Origin: Kiritimatiellia bacterium | GTDB lineage: Bacteria > Verrucomicrobiota > Kiritimatiellia > RFP12 > UBA1067 | NCBI GenBank assembly: GCA_017454745.1 | Contig: JAFTCL010000052.1 | Span: forward strand, 1 to 50,487 | Direction: 5' to 3' | DNA: 50,487 nucleotides | Shown: positions 9,272 to 17,688 of the stretch, piece after piece | Layout of the letters: each line of letters begins with the position of its first letter | Position numbering within the stretch: position 1 is the stretch's first letter | Notes under the pieces: generated by a model | What the model saw: the letters and a program-made list of their open reading frames with translations, nothing else | Told to the model about the DNA's origin: nothing | Databases searched by the model: none | Position numbers and translations under genes: made by a program

Positions 9272-10845
9272 TGCAAAGGAAAATCCGCATTTACGACGCC
9301 TCGCTTCGTGACGGCACGCAGGGCGAAGGGGTTTCTTTCTCCGAATCCGGACGCATCCGTTTCGCCCACGTGCTGGACGAATTCGGAATTGACTTCATCG
9401 AAGGCGGATATCCGGGTTCCAACCCAACCGACCGCAACTTTTTCAGCGAAATGAAAAAGTCGTCGCTCCGCAATGCGCAGCTGGTGGCATTCGGCATGGC
9501 CTGCCGCCCCGGCATCGAGCCGGACCGAGACCCCGCATTGCGGGCGTTGCTGGAAGCCGAAACGGAATGGGTCACTATTTACGGCAAGTCGTATCCCTCG
9601 CACGTCGAAAAAGTGCTGGGGTTGAAATGGCGCGATTATTTCCCGCTGTTGGCGCAAACCGTGCGTTTTCTGCATCGTGAAGGACGGAAAGTTATTTTCG
9701 ACGCCGAGCACTTTTTCGACGGTTGGCGTTCCGCACCCGAAGATGTCGCCCAAATGCTCGAACAACTTTTCGCGGAGGCCCCGGAATACTTGACGCTGTG
9801 CGACACCAACGGCGGCACCCTGCCCGGCGAAATCGGCTCCTTCACCGCGGCGGTTGCCGCCATGAAATCCGGGGTGCCGCTGGGCATCCACACCCACAAC
9901 GATTGCGGGCTGGCGGTTGCCAACACGCTGGCGGCACTGGAAAACGGGGCTGAAATGGCGCAAGGTTGCGTCAACGGTTTCGGCGAGCGCATCGGCAATG
10001 CGGATTTAACCTCAATCATCCCGATACTGGAGCTGAAATGCCCGCAGTTCACCTGCATCGGTCCAGAACGGTTGAAAATGCTCTCCATCCTGTCGAAGAC
10101 AGCCGATGAACTGACCAACCGCCGTCCCGACCCCTGCCGTCCGTTCGTGGGTTCGTCGGCATTCAGCCATAAGGCCGGCACCCATGTGAACGCGGTCGCC
10201 AAAGACCCCAGCTCATTTGAACAGATCGACCCCGCGGCGGTGGGCAACGAACGGCACGTTCTGGTTTCCGAACTGGCCGGGAAAACCAACATCTTGATTA
10301 AATCGCGGGAACTGGGCGAGCCGCTCGACCATTTGGACAAAACCGGGCTGGAAAAAATTCTCAACGAAATCAAAGAGCGCGAAAGCGTCGGCTACTCCTA
10401 CGAGTCGGTTGACGGTTCGCTGAAAATCCTGCTTCAAAAGGCACTCCACCGGTACTCCCCGAAATTCGAGCTGGACGGATTCCGGGTAATCGTTGAAAAA
10501 CGCGGACGCGATGTTCCGTGCATCTCCGAAGCCACCATCAAGATTAAGGTCGGCGATAGGGCATCGCTCTCCGCCGGCGAGGGCGGAGGCCCGGTTGACG
10601 CGCTCAACCAGGCCCTGCGCACCGCTTTACGGCCGTTTTACCCGGAAATCGACCAAATGTCCCTTTCCGACTACCGGGTGCGCATTCTTGATCCGCAACA
10701 GGCGGCCAAAGCCACCACCCGCGTGGTGATAGAATCCAGCGACTCCAAACAGCAGTGGTCCACCATCGGGGTCTCGGAAAACATTGTCGAGGCATCGTGG
10801 CAGGCCATGCTGGAAAGTCTGGAATACTTCCTGAACAACCGTTGA
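9271..10845 (+). CDS. cimA: (R)-citramalate synthase
   Basis: Condenses acetyl-CoA and pyruvate to citramalate, the threonine-independent entry to isoleucine. The start is the ATG at 9271 inside the lysC stop; the frame is open upstream, but that part antisenses and overlaps lysC and is not real. The 524 residues begin with IYDASLRDGTQGEG, the HMGL-like active-site strand. GIHTHNDCGLA near 205-215 carries the metal-binding His pair. FSHKAGTHVNAV follows, then a LeuA-type dimer/allosteric domain over the last 130 residues. The length and the RDGTQGEG signature fit the CimA branch better than 2-isopropylmalate synthase. Its end faces a minus-strand gene 18 bases away, with no clear terminator. 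Confidence 0.9.
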   Translation: MQRKIRIYDASLRDGTQGEGVSFSESGRIRFAHVLDEFGIDFIEGGYPGSNPTDRNFFSEMKKSSLRNAQLVAFGMACRPGIEPDRDPALRALLEAETEWVTIYGKSYPSHVEKVLGLKWRDYFPLLAQTVRFLHREGRKVIFDAEHFFDGWRSAPEDVAQMLEQLFAEAPEYLTLCDTNGGTLPGEIGSFTAAVAAMKSGVPLGIHTHNDCGLAVANTLAALENGAEMAQGCVNGFGERIGNADLTSIIPILELKCPQFTCIGPERLKMLSILSKTADELTNRRPDPCRPFVGSSAFSHKAGTHVNAVAKDPSSFEQIDPAAVGNERHVLVSELAGKTNILIKSRELGEPLDHLDKTGLEKILNEIKERESVGYSYESVDGSLKILLQKALHRYSPKFELDGFRVIVEKRGRDVPCISEATIKIKVGDRASLSAGEGGGPVDALNQALRTALRPFYPEIDQMSLSDYRVRILDPQQAAKATTRVVIESSDSKQQWSTIGVSENIVEASWQAMLESLEYFLNNR

Positions 10846-10863
10846 GGGATTTCCCCGCGACGG

Positions 10864-12390
10864 CTATTGGTTCAGCAGTATCGAGACCGCTTCGGGGAAT
10901 TTGCGGTAATCGGTGATTTCGATGTAATCCATGCCTTTGATGCGGACATGGCTGTCGCCGCCGCCATCGCCGAAATCATCGCCGATAAACACCACTTCGT
11001 CCTCTTTATAGCCGTGCCGGCGGGCGTAGTCCAATGCGGCGTCGTATTTGTTGTACTGCTTTCCGGCGAAATCAAAGCTGGTTGACCCGCCGATAAACAC
11101 GGAATAGTCCTTGAAAATCTCGCAGACTTCCTTATACATCGCACGGCGCTTTTTGCGGTCGGGATCGAACGCCAGTTTCTTTTCCTGCGGCGGCGTGGTG
11201 CCAAGCAACCCAAAGGTCACCATTCCCGAAGGATGGAACTCCAATGGCTCGCCGAAGTATTCGGTGTAACCGTACTTCTTGCGCAAATAATCGGTCTTTT
11301 CGCGGAAAAACGCCCGGTCAACGGTATTGGTCACCGCCTTAACCACCGTGAATTTCCCGTTTATGACCTTGGTTTCCTGCATCCCGTAATTCGCCACAAT
11401 GTCAATCGGGTAATTCCCCATCTGCTTGTAAACCCGCTGCGCGTTACCCGCCGCGACCATGATGCACTTGTATTTCTTCTCCAGCTGTTTCAGCGCCGCA
11501 AAATTTTCCGGCGGCGGCGGCATCCGGTGCTCGCATAACGTCGCGTCCAAATCAAGGCAGACCAGTTTCTTTTTATTCTTGGCGATTGACTTCTTGAGCT
11601 TCATCGGCCAGTCGCTGGTGTTGAAATCCGCTTTTAACGCCAGCGAAGCCGCGTAGTCGCGGTAATTCTGCACCATCCAAAGCGTAACCAGCAACCCCTT
11701 CTGGTGAGCGTAATCCATCGCCTCTTGGGTAGTGCCGGCCAACGCAGGCGCAATGCCTTCACAGCCGAGCGCGATAGCGGTATCTACAAACTCTCGGGTG
11801 CAGGGTTTTCCGCGGATCAAACCGATCGGCGCGTCCGGGAAAAGCGTTTTCATCGTGCGCAGCGTATCCTCGTGGAACGAGGTGAAGATGTAGGTGCCCG
11901 GCTTCATGGCGGCTACCGCCTGATCGTGGAGTTTACGGCAATACAGCTCGCCTCTCTCTTTGCCCAGTTTTTCGGAGCTTTCCTTCATCTCCAGCTCCAA
12001 ACGGACATCACTCCGGCCTTTGAACACCGACAACAGTTTTGCCAAAGACGGCACGCGGTCGCCGCTGCGCTTTAATGTCAGAGAGGTGATTTCGGCCAGC
12101 GTCATGTTATGGACATCGCCGGAGCCGGTGGTGGTGCGGGCCACGTTGCTGTCGTGCATAATCACCAGTTCGTCATCCTTGGTGATCCGGATATCGGTCT
12201 CAAAGCCCCGGATGCCGTTTTTAAGGCATTTCGCAAACCCCTCCGCCGCGTTGTCCTCATACTCGCCGCGACTACCACGGTGCGAAATTATCAGCGGACT
12301 CTCGTAATCACGCCAAGAACCGGAATGGAATAAGGAAACGCACCCCGCAACGACAACCGCAGCCAACATACAAAACAAACACTTTTTCAT
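10864..12390 (-). CDS. Lipoprotein fusing a glycerophosphodiester phosphodiesterase domain to a HAD-type phosphatase
   Basis: I chose ATG 12390, which has GGGGGAG five bases upstream; an upstream in-frame start at 12456 lacks support. The 508 residues begin with a lipoprotein signal ending in VVVAGC (Cys17). Residues about 33-265 are a GDPD domain: HRGS at 37-40, FETDIRIT with Glu64 and Asp66, and MHD with His79. Residues about 275-508 are a HAD domain of the phosphomannomutase type: DLDATL with Asp280 and Asp282, and FIGDDFGDGGGDS near the end. A diester could be cleaved and the product dephosphorylated by one surface-anchored protein; this is inference. It is the last gene of the minus-strand cluster with the GH31 and SGNH genes. 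Confidence 0.85.
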   Translation of the reverse strand: MKKCLFCMLAAVVVAGCVSLFHSGSWRDYESPLIISHRGSRGEYEDNAAEGFAKCLKNGIRGFETDIRITKDDELVIMHDSNVARTTTGSGDVHNMTLAEITSLTLKRSGDRVPSLAKLLSVFKGRSDVRLELEMKESSEKLGKERGELYCRKLHDQAVAAMKPGTYIFTSFHEDTLRTMKTLFPDAPIGLIRGKPCTREFVDTAIALGCEGIAPALAGTTQEAMDYAHQKGLLVTLWMVQNYRDYAASLALKADFNTSDWPMKLKKSIAKNKKKLVCLDLDATLCEHRMPPPPENFAALKQLEKKYKCIMVAAGNAQRVYKQMGNYPIDIVANYGMQETKVINGKFTVVKAVTNTVDRAFFREKTDYLRKKYGYTEYFGEPLEFHPSGMVTFGLLGTTPPQEKKLAFDPDRKKRRAMYKEVCEIFKDYSVFIGGSTSFDFAGKQYNKYDAALDYARRHGYKEDEVVFIGDDFGDGGGDSHVRIKGMDYIEITDYRKFPEAVSILLNQ

Positions 12391-12555
12391 ACGCTCCCCC
12401 AGAAAAAAAAATACAACATTCTGCGGACAAGCATACCGCCCACCCAGACGACACACCCCGCATCGAACATGGTTGAAATGATATCAAATCCCGCCATCAT
12501 CGCACAAGGGAAAAATTCGCGACATCGCCAAACCTCAAGACGAGGGACGCTCTCC

Positions 12556-12609
12556 CTACGCCAGAGCCGCCGCCAGCCCCGCAAAGCACATCACCATTCG
12601 TTTACGCAT
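12556..12609 (-). pseudogene. 17-codon signal-peptide-like ORF, possible gene remnant
   Basis: An ATG at 12609 has an excellent GGGGAGGT ribosome site but runs only to a TAG at 12556. The peptide MRKRMVMCFAGLAAALA has the charged start, hydrophobic core and Ala-x-Ala end of a signal peptide, with no mature part. It sits between the SGNH/transglutaminase and GDPD genes. It may be the start of a deleted secreted protein or a short leader peptide. Confidence 0.35.
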
Positions 12610-12648
12610 TTCGTACCTCCCCGAATTTCCTTGACAACCGCAATTACA

Positions 12649-12673
12649 CCTCTGCGCGGACAAACCGCAAAGG
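12649..12673 (-). other. Intercistronic hairpin after the SGNH/transglutaminase stop
   Basis: CCTCTGCG (12649-12656) pairs with CGCAAAGG (12666-12673) with one wobble, directly downstream of the TAA at 12675 on the minus strand. No T-run follows, so it may be an RNA 3'-end or processing hairpin rather than a full terminator. Confidence 0.35.
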
Positions 12674-12674
12674 G

Positions 12675-15071
12675 TTATTTGATTGTTCCGGCATCGAATG
12701 ACCATGTCACATTGGGCTTGCCGGACTTACCCGCGTCATTCCAGTACCAATAACAGTAATGCTGGCAGAAATGCATATCGAACTTCCTGCCGCCCGCGCT
12801 TTCGACTTTGAAATCCTCGCCCCGCGTCATTACCACGGTGTGGTCGTCATACTTGCCGAAATGGTTGTAGGATGGTTTGGGTGCAAGATCGAACGTGACA
12901 TCGACTGGAAACCAGCCATACCGCTCAAGATAAAACTCGGCCCAACAATGCGACGCCTGCCCCTTGACCGGCCGGAAACAGGCCATCAGCCGAGCCGGAA
13001 CGCCGCCCCCGCGAAGCAGAGCGACATAAACTTCGGAAAGCATTCCGCAATCGCCTTTCCGCTGCGTGACGGTCTGCGGCAACCATTCCCCCTCGCCTGA
13101 CGGCAGGCCGTAGGTGAAATTGGTGACCACATGCGCGTAAGCGAGCCGCGCATAGGCAAGGGGATTCTCTCCGCTGGCAGACCGGAGACGGGACACGCTC
13201 TCCCGCAGCCACGGCAACCTGCGCAAGACCGCTCCCGTTTCCTCTGTCCGAACGTTATCCTGATAGCGCACTGTGGACGTGTCGTATGGATAGAGTGTTC
13301 GAATGGCGGAGAAATCAGTCGCGATACGATAAAACCGCACCTTGTAGGTGCACCGGATCTTAGGAGCTTCGGAACAATCGGTTCGGGTAAAAAAGAACCG
13401 CTTGTCACCCGATTCCGTATACGGCTTCAACAATTTCTCCTGAGGCGGATCGATCCATTCGATTTCTTGGTACAGACTGTTTTCCGGACATGGCACATTG
13501 AGCATGAAATCGGAGCAGATGCCATTCTGAATAACCGTCTTCACCACCGAGGTGACGGCGCACTCGCCATTCGGCTCGCGTTTCATAAACGGCGGGATAT
13601 CCACCGTTTCAGCGCCTTTGACCGTTGGTTCACGGGGCTTTACATCGGAAAGAAGTTCAATCTCATACACCTTCGGGGCATACCGGTGCGAGCTTTTACC
13701 CTCTTTGAAAACCACCTTTACGCCGCCCGCATCGATGGGTGTCTTGAACGAGAGGGTGTCGGCAACGACAGTACCCGAATACGTCTCGCGCCGCACGTCC
13801 GCGACACCAAGTGCCGCGACATCGCGCCACTCGTCTTTAACCTTCAAGAAAACATTATAGCCGCCATCCTGATAGGTAGAGATAAACTCTGGCGTCTCCC
13901 AATAGATCACCGCGGAATGGATCGGCGCGGTCTCATCGAGCGCGATGCCGCACCAGTCGCCGGCATGCCAACGGTCGGGTTGGTAACCATCCTTTGTCCG
14001 GTTGCCGTCGTTGAGCGTTGTACAGTCATGCCGACCGCCGTAAACTTTGACATCGCACTGGATCGGCTTCCCGCGCGGCGCGTAATTGAAATCGCCGGGT
14101 CTGAGCGTAACCAACACCTTCTGCTCGCTCCCGGCCTGAAAGGCGGCGAATGTGCGCACCTCGCGCTTGAATTCAGGCTTCTCGGCGGACAGATGGAAAA
14201 GGTATGCGCCCGGCAGAAACGTCAACGTGCCCTTGCCGTCCCTGTCAAGCACACGGCTGTAGGCGCGTTTCGTTCGTTCGTCGCGCAGCGTGATGCGGGT
14301 TTGCGGCTCACCGGAGAACGAAACCGTGTAGAGTTTGCCGCCGAAGATATGCTTATAGAAATTCTGCGCCATCAGGGTGTATCCCGTAAGGTTGCCGTGC
14401 AACCCGTCCGCAAGAATCTCCGGCTGCCCCCAGAGCAGACGGTTCGTGTCCACTACGGGCAGCCCGAGCTTGCGGGCCAACGCGACAACGCGGTCGTGCA
14501 CCTGGCCGTTCACATTCTGGTCATGCCAGCCGTTCTGCGCATAAGGAGGAGTAGAGATTACTATCAGCGAACCCTTGTCGCGGAAGGGCTTGACAAGATA
14601 GGTTTCATAATCCCGGTCGAAGTAGTTATTCCAATTCGCCCAATTATCGAAAAGCGAGTCATTCGTCCCCATCTGAATAATCACGACATCGGGCGTATAG
14701 GTAAGGGCGGAACGGTAACTCGGATCGTCATAGTAGAAATAATCGTCTTTAACGCCGTCGCCGTTCACATCCGTCTTCTCCCGCACATGGCGCACCGCCG
14801 CCGCGCCTTTGCCGTGGTTGCGCACGGCGTACTTCCGGCCGTCCGTCTGGCCGAGCGCGTCCAGACATTCGGCGAGATATTTGGGGTAATTGAACGCCTC
14901 CGTACCCGCCGTAATCGAATCCCCCACGCAGGCGACCCGGATCACGCCGTCGCCGTCGATATCCCGGACACGCGAAACGATATCTTTGCCGGTCGCATTA
15001 TCCTTCGGCATACCCGCCAATGCCGAACAACCAACACACATAACGGCACAAGCAAAAACTGTCATCTTCAT
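12675..15071 (-). CDS. Secreted SGNH/GDSL esterase fused to a transglutaminase-like domain
   Basis: This is a 798-residue secreted protein; GGAGG lies about nine bases before the ATG. The N-terminus MKMTVFACAVMCVGCSALAG is a signal peptide, possibly with a lipobox at CVGC. Residues about 40-245 form an SGNH hydrolase: GDS with Ser52, GTND with Asn137, and DGLH with Asp222 and His225. Residues about 330-475 resemble a discoidin-like beta-sandwich (GYQPDRWHAGDWCGIALDE). Residues about 600-730 are a transglutaminase-like domain with a full triad: Cys675 in KGDCGML, His708 in SHCWAEF, Asp724 in FPVDVTF. It starts 28 bases after the GH31 stop, so they are probably co-transcribed. It may be an esterase acting on acylated glycans with a second peptidase or deamidase activity; the substrate is unknown. 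Confidence 0.87.
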   Translation of the reverse strand: MKMTVFACAVMCVGCSALAGMPKDNATGKDIVSRVRDIDGDGVIRVACVGDSITAGTEAFNYPKYLAECLDALGQTDGRKYAVRNHGKGAAAVRHVREKTDVNGDGVKDDYFYYDDPSYRSALTYTPDVVIIQMGTNDSLFDNWANWNNYFDRDYETYLVKPFRDKGSLIVISTPPYAQNGWHDQNVNGQVHDRVVALARKLGLPVVDTNRLLWGQPEILADGLHGNLTGYTLMAQNFYKHIFGGKLYTVSFSGEPQTRITLRDERTKRAYSRVLDRDGKGTLTFLPGAYLFHLSAEKPEFKREVRTFAAFQAGSEQKVLVTLRPGDFNYAPRGKPIQCDVKVYGGRHDCTTLNDGNRTKDGYQPDRWHAGDWCGIALDETAPIHSAVIYWETPEFISTYQDGGYNVFLKVKDEWRDVAALGVADVRRETYSGTVVADTLSFKTPIDAGGVKVVFKEGKSSHRYAPKVYEIELLSDVKPREPTVKGAETVDIPPFMKREPNGECAVTSVVKTVIQNGICSDFMLNVPCPENSLYQEIEWIDPPQEKLLKPYTESGDKRFFFTRTDCSEAPKIRCTYKVRFYRIATDFSAIRTLYPYDTSTVRYQDNVRTEETGAVLRRLPWLRESVSRLRSASGENPLAYARLAYAHVVTNFTYGLPSGEGEWLPQTVTQRKGDCGMLSEVYVALLRGGGVPARLMACFRPVKGQASHCWAEFYLERYGWFPVDVTFDLAPKPSYNHFGKYDDHTVVMTRGEDFKVESAGGRKFDMHFCQHYCYWYWNDAGKSGKPNVTWSFDAGTIK

Positions 15072-15099
15072 CTAATCATCCCTCCAATCTTATTGTGCT

Positions 15100-17418
15100 T
15101 TAGAAGGCGGCGCCGGTGGCGCCAACTTCGCATTCACCAATGACCGTCTGACCGCGCTCATCGTGACGCACAACCCGCACAAAGCGGGAGGTCGGCATGC
15201 CGGCGAAAGAACCTTGCCGCGCACCGATTGTCAAGACCCCGCCTTTGAACGAAAGCGGCGTTACCGCATACGCACCGTTACGATAGGCGAGCGAGTCGCC
15301 ATCGTCCTCGTACCACTCCGCCTCGCCATCGTCGCCTGCCCACACATGAAGCTCGACCGTATCGTGCCAACCGCGCTCGATATGCTGGATACCTTTCGGC
15401 AGCATGGGAATAATTGCGCCAGCCTTAACGAAAAGTCCGCCGCCAATGCAGTTAGAAAGGTTTAGCGGAACCTTAACGGGACCCGTCACGCGCTCGCACG
15501 TCCACCAATCGTACCAAACGCCGGGGGGCAGATGCGCGGTGTCGGTATAACAGGCGACAACCAAGCTGTCTCCGAGATAATATGTCGAAGATAGATTGGC
15601 GTATTCGTCGCGTTCTGGATGCACAAAACAGAGCGGATGCATCATCGGCCACCCCGTCCGCGCCGCCTTGGCCGCCGCGCCGTACAGGTACGGGATAAGA
15701 CGATAGCGCAAACGCACGTACTCTCGGAATGTCTCAAAATCCGCCTTAGGCTGATACCAAGGTTGATCCCAATAGTCCCAATTGTTCTGCTGGCTCCACG
15801 GCTGCAGAAAACCGAAATGAACACCCGCCACCCGGAAACGGTTTTTCTCATCGAACAGGGTCATATCGCAACTCTGGTTGGAATGGCCCGATGCCCCAAG
15901 GTTGAGGCACGAGACGAGCGAACGCGGTCCGCCGCCGGTGTCGCCGGCCCAGGTCGCGACGTACTGCTGCACACCGGCATAGCCGCCCGCCGAATACACC
16001 ATCGCCCGTTTTTTCGTATGATTCTCGTAACCGACGGCCATCTGTTTGTCATAAACGAGCGGATAAAGGTTGTGAGCCTCCTCCGTCGTCATGCCGTTAG
16101 CCCACTTGCGGGCGGGATCGTGCGGAGTCACCTGGCACGCGCCATCCAGCTTGAAGCAACGTGCGCCCATATCGACGAAGGTCTTTAGATGCTCGAACCA
16201 AGGCTCGGCACCCTCCGGAACGGTTTTCTTGGGAAATATCTCATCCGACATCCTGCGCCGCGCCGCCGCGCCTGTCCTCGTGTCACGCGCCGCCGCGCCG
16301 TCTTCGATATTCTTGTCGTGAAATGTCTCGCCGGGTAGCGCGGCGGACGCAGCAGTATTCGACGGTATCGTTGCGACTTTGCCGCCGGCCAGTTCTTCCT
16401 CGTAACGATAAAGGTCGTAGTCACAGCACAACCAGAGCGAAAGTTTAAAGCCCATGCGCTGCTCCAGCGTACGCGTGAAGGTAATGCGCCCTCTGGGATT
16501 CCAACTCGGGAAGAAAAACTTATGCGGATCCCACCTTTTGCGCGTGGTAAAATCGTAAAAATGTTCCATCCAACCTGGTTCCAGACCGATTACGTCGCAC
16601 GGCAGCTCGCGGTCGCGGAACTCTTGCGCCTCGCGCATAAGGGCGAACTGGTCAATCCACTGGTTGCACACATAGGTAAAGCCGTAACCAAAAACCGGCA
16701 ACAGCGCCGGACGTCCGGTCAACCTTGTGTATGCTTCAAGAAGCGCGGCATAGTCGCGGCCGACGAAAACGTAGAAATCGACGTCCCCTTCCGGGATCTC
16801 GCAACGCATGACGTTGGGATCAGACTTGCCAACGTCGAAAAAGTTGCGCCAAGTGGTATTGAGCAACATACCCCAGCCGCTACTGGTAATCGCCATTGGT
16901 ATCGGAATATAGCTGTTAACGTTCTTGACCCAAATCTCGTACCGACCGGGACGACGCTGAATGTTGTCGCGGCTGACATCGCCCAACCCATATACGCGAT
17001 CCTCCGCTGAAAGCGGAAACGCCACATCGCCGCCCGCCGCCGTCAAACCCGTGGAAACGGTCATCTTTGCCGGAGAGACATCGGAGGAAAACGCGATGTT
17101 ACCGGTTTCGCCGATTTCAACGGAAAGCGCGGAGGTCGAGAATCCGAAATCGCGGCGCTTGACGGCGGACGCGTCCGCTTTCAAACGCGGAATGACACCG
17201 TAACGGTTCATGCCGCTCTCGGTCCAAACCGCACCGCGCGTACGCCGCACCCGAAAAATGTTCTCCGCCACCGCATCGAGACGGACACGCGAACCGTCGT
17301 CAAGCTTGCGGACAACCGCCTCGCCGCATTGGTCGGGATCTTCCCAAACCGGGCGCGCAAGCGCAATTAACGCCGACGATGCGACTAGCGTGAAAATAAC
17401 GATTCCACCCTTTTTCAT
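15100..17418 (-). CDS. Secreted GH31-family alpha-glycosidase
   Basis: This 772-residue protein has a signal peptide (IVIFTLVASSALIALA) and an AAAGGG ribosome site. The GH31 pattern is clear: N-terminal beta-sandwich with YGLGDVSRDN, then the barrel. The predicted nucleophile is Asp425 in CFKLDGACQ and the acid/base is Asp493 in TWAGDTGGGPRS. The C-terminal WYEDDGDSLAYRNGAY segment is the usual GH31 distal beta domain. The family holds alpha-glucosidases, alpha-xylosidases and others; I cannot assign the sugar. Residues about 345-405 are an Ala/Arg-rich insertion before the nucleophile strand, encoded in part by two copies of CGCGCCGCCGCGCC (16257 and 16286). It heads the minus-strand cluster with the SGNH fusion, suggesting cooperation on an acylated glycan. 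Confidence 0.92.
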   Translation of the reverse strand: MKKGGIVIFTLVASSALIALARPVWEDPDQCGEAVVRKLDDGSRVRLDAVAENIFRVRRTRGAVWTESGMNRYGVIPRLKADASAVKRRDFGFSTSALSVEIGETGNIAFSSDVSPAKMTVSTGLTAAGGDVAFPLSAEDRVYGLGDVSRDNIQRRPGRYEIWVKNVNSYIPIPMAITSSGWGMLLNTTWRNFFDVGKSDPNVMRCEIPEGDVDFYVFVGRDYAALLEAYTRLTGRPALLPVFGYGFTYVCNQWIDQFALMREAQEFRDRELPCDVIGLEPGWMEHFYDFTTRKRWDPHKFFFPSWNPRGRITFTRTLEQRMGFKLSLWLCCDYDLYRYEEELAGGKVATIPSNTAASAALPGETFHDKNIEDGAAARDTRTGAAARRRMSDEIFPKKTVPEGAEPWFEHLKTFVDMGARCFKLDGACQVTPHDPARKWANGMTTEEAHNLYPLVYDKQMAVGYENHTKKRAMVYSAGGYAGVQQYVATWAGDTGGGPRSLVSCLNLGASGHSNQSCDMTLFDEKNRFRVAGVHFGFLQPWSQQNNWDYWDQPWYQPKADFETFREYVRLRYRLIPYLYGAAAKAARTGWPMMHPLCFVHPERDEYANLSSTYYLGDSLVVACYTDTAHLPPGVWYDWWTCERVTGPVKVPLNLSNCIGGGLFVKAGAIIPMLPKGIQHIERGWHDTVELHVWAGDDGEAEWYEDDGDSLAYRNGAYAVTPLSFKGGVLTIGARQGSFAGMPTSRFVRVVRHDERGQTVIGECEVGATGAAF

Positions 17419-17501
17419 AACGATCCCTTTTTTTTATCGCGGAGATACGCTTCCGCCCGGTGTTTTCGGACAAGGTTCCATTCCGCATTAAAACAAGTAA
17501 T

Positions 17502-17531
17502 AGTCTATCCTAAATCAACACGGTCAGTCAA
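17502..17531 (-). promoter_or_regulatory. Predicted promoter of the GH31 gene cluster
   Basis: On the minus strand TTGACT (17526-17531), an 18-base spacer and TAGACT (17502-17507), about 84 bases before the GH31 ATG. Confidence 0.42.
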
Positions 17532-17556
17532 TGTCTTAACGACGGCAAAAAACACA

Positions 17557-17584
17557 TTTGGGCGCATCTGCGGATACGCCCAAA
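17557..17584. other. Hairpin in the divergent GH31/nagB intergenic region
   Basis: TTTGGGCG (17557-17564) is perfectly complementary to CGCCCAAA (17577-17584), and ATC/GAT pair inside around a TGCG tetraloop. It lies between the two divergent promoters. Read on the minus strand it is followed by TGTTTTTT, so it could end transcription leaking from nagB's back side. As DNA it could be an operator. Confidence 0.5.
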
Positions 17585-17608
17585 ATGCAAATTAGAGCGG
17601 ATTTGTAA

Positions 17609-17637
17609 TTGACTTTTAAATCAGATAAGAGTAATGT
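17609..17637 (+). promoter_or_regulatory. Predicted promoter of nagB
   Basis: TTGACT (17609-17614), 17 bases, then TAATGT (17632-17637). The -10 box is weak; the -35 box matches the TTGACT set seen elsewhere in the window. Confidence 0.35.
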
Positions 17638-17688
17638 TTAACCCGTATGTTGCGGCGTGGTGCCGCAAGACAAGAAAGGGTCATTATT

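Noticed and set aside
12391..12456. Longer N-terminus of the GDPD lipoprotein
   Set aside because: It would bury a perfect lipoprotein signal and ribosome site 22 codons inside the protein.
12469..12753. 94-residue plus-strand ORF in the GDPD upstream region
   Set aside because: It has no ribosome site, runs into the 3' end of the SGNH gene on the other strand and has no motif.
13131..15143. 670-residue plus-strand ORF
   Set aside because: Antisense to the SGNH/transglutaminase gene, whose catalytic motifs are clear. It has no ribosome site or recognisable motifs.
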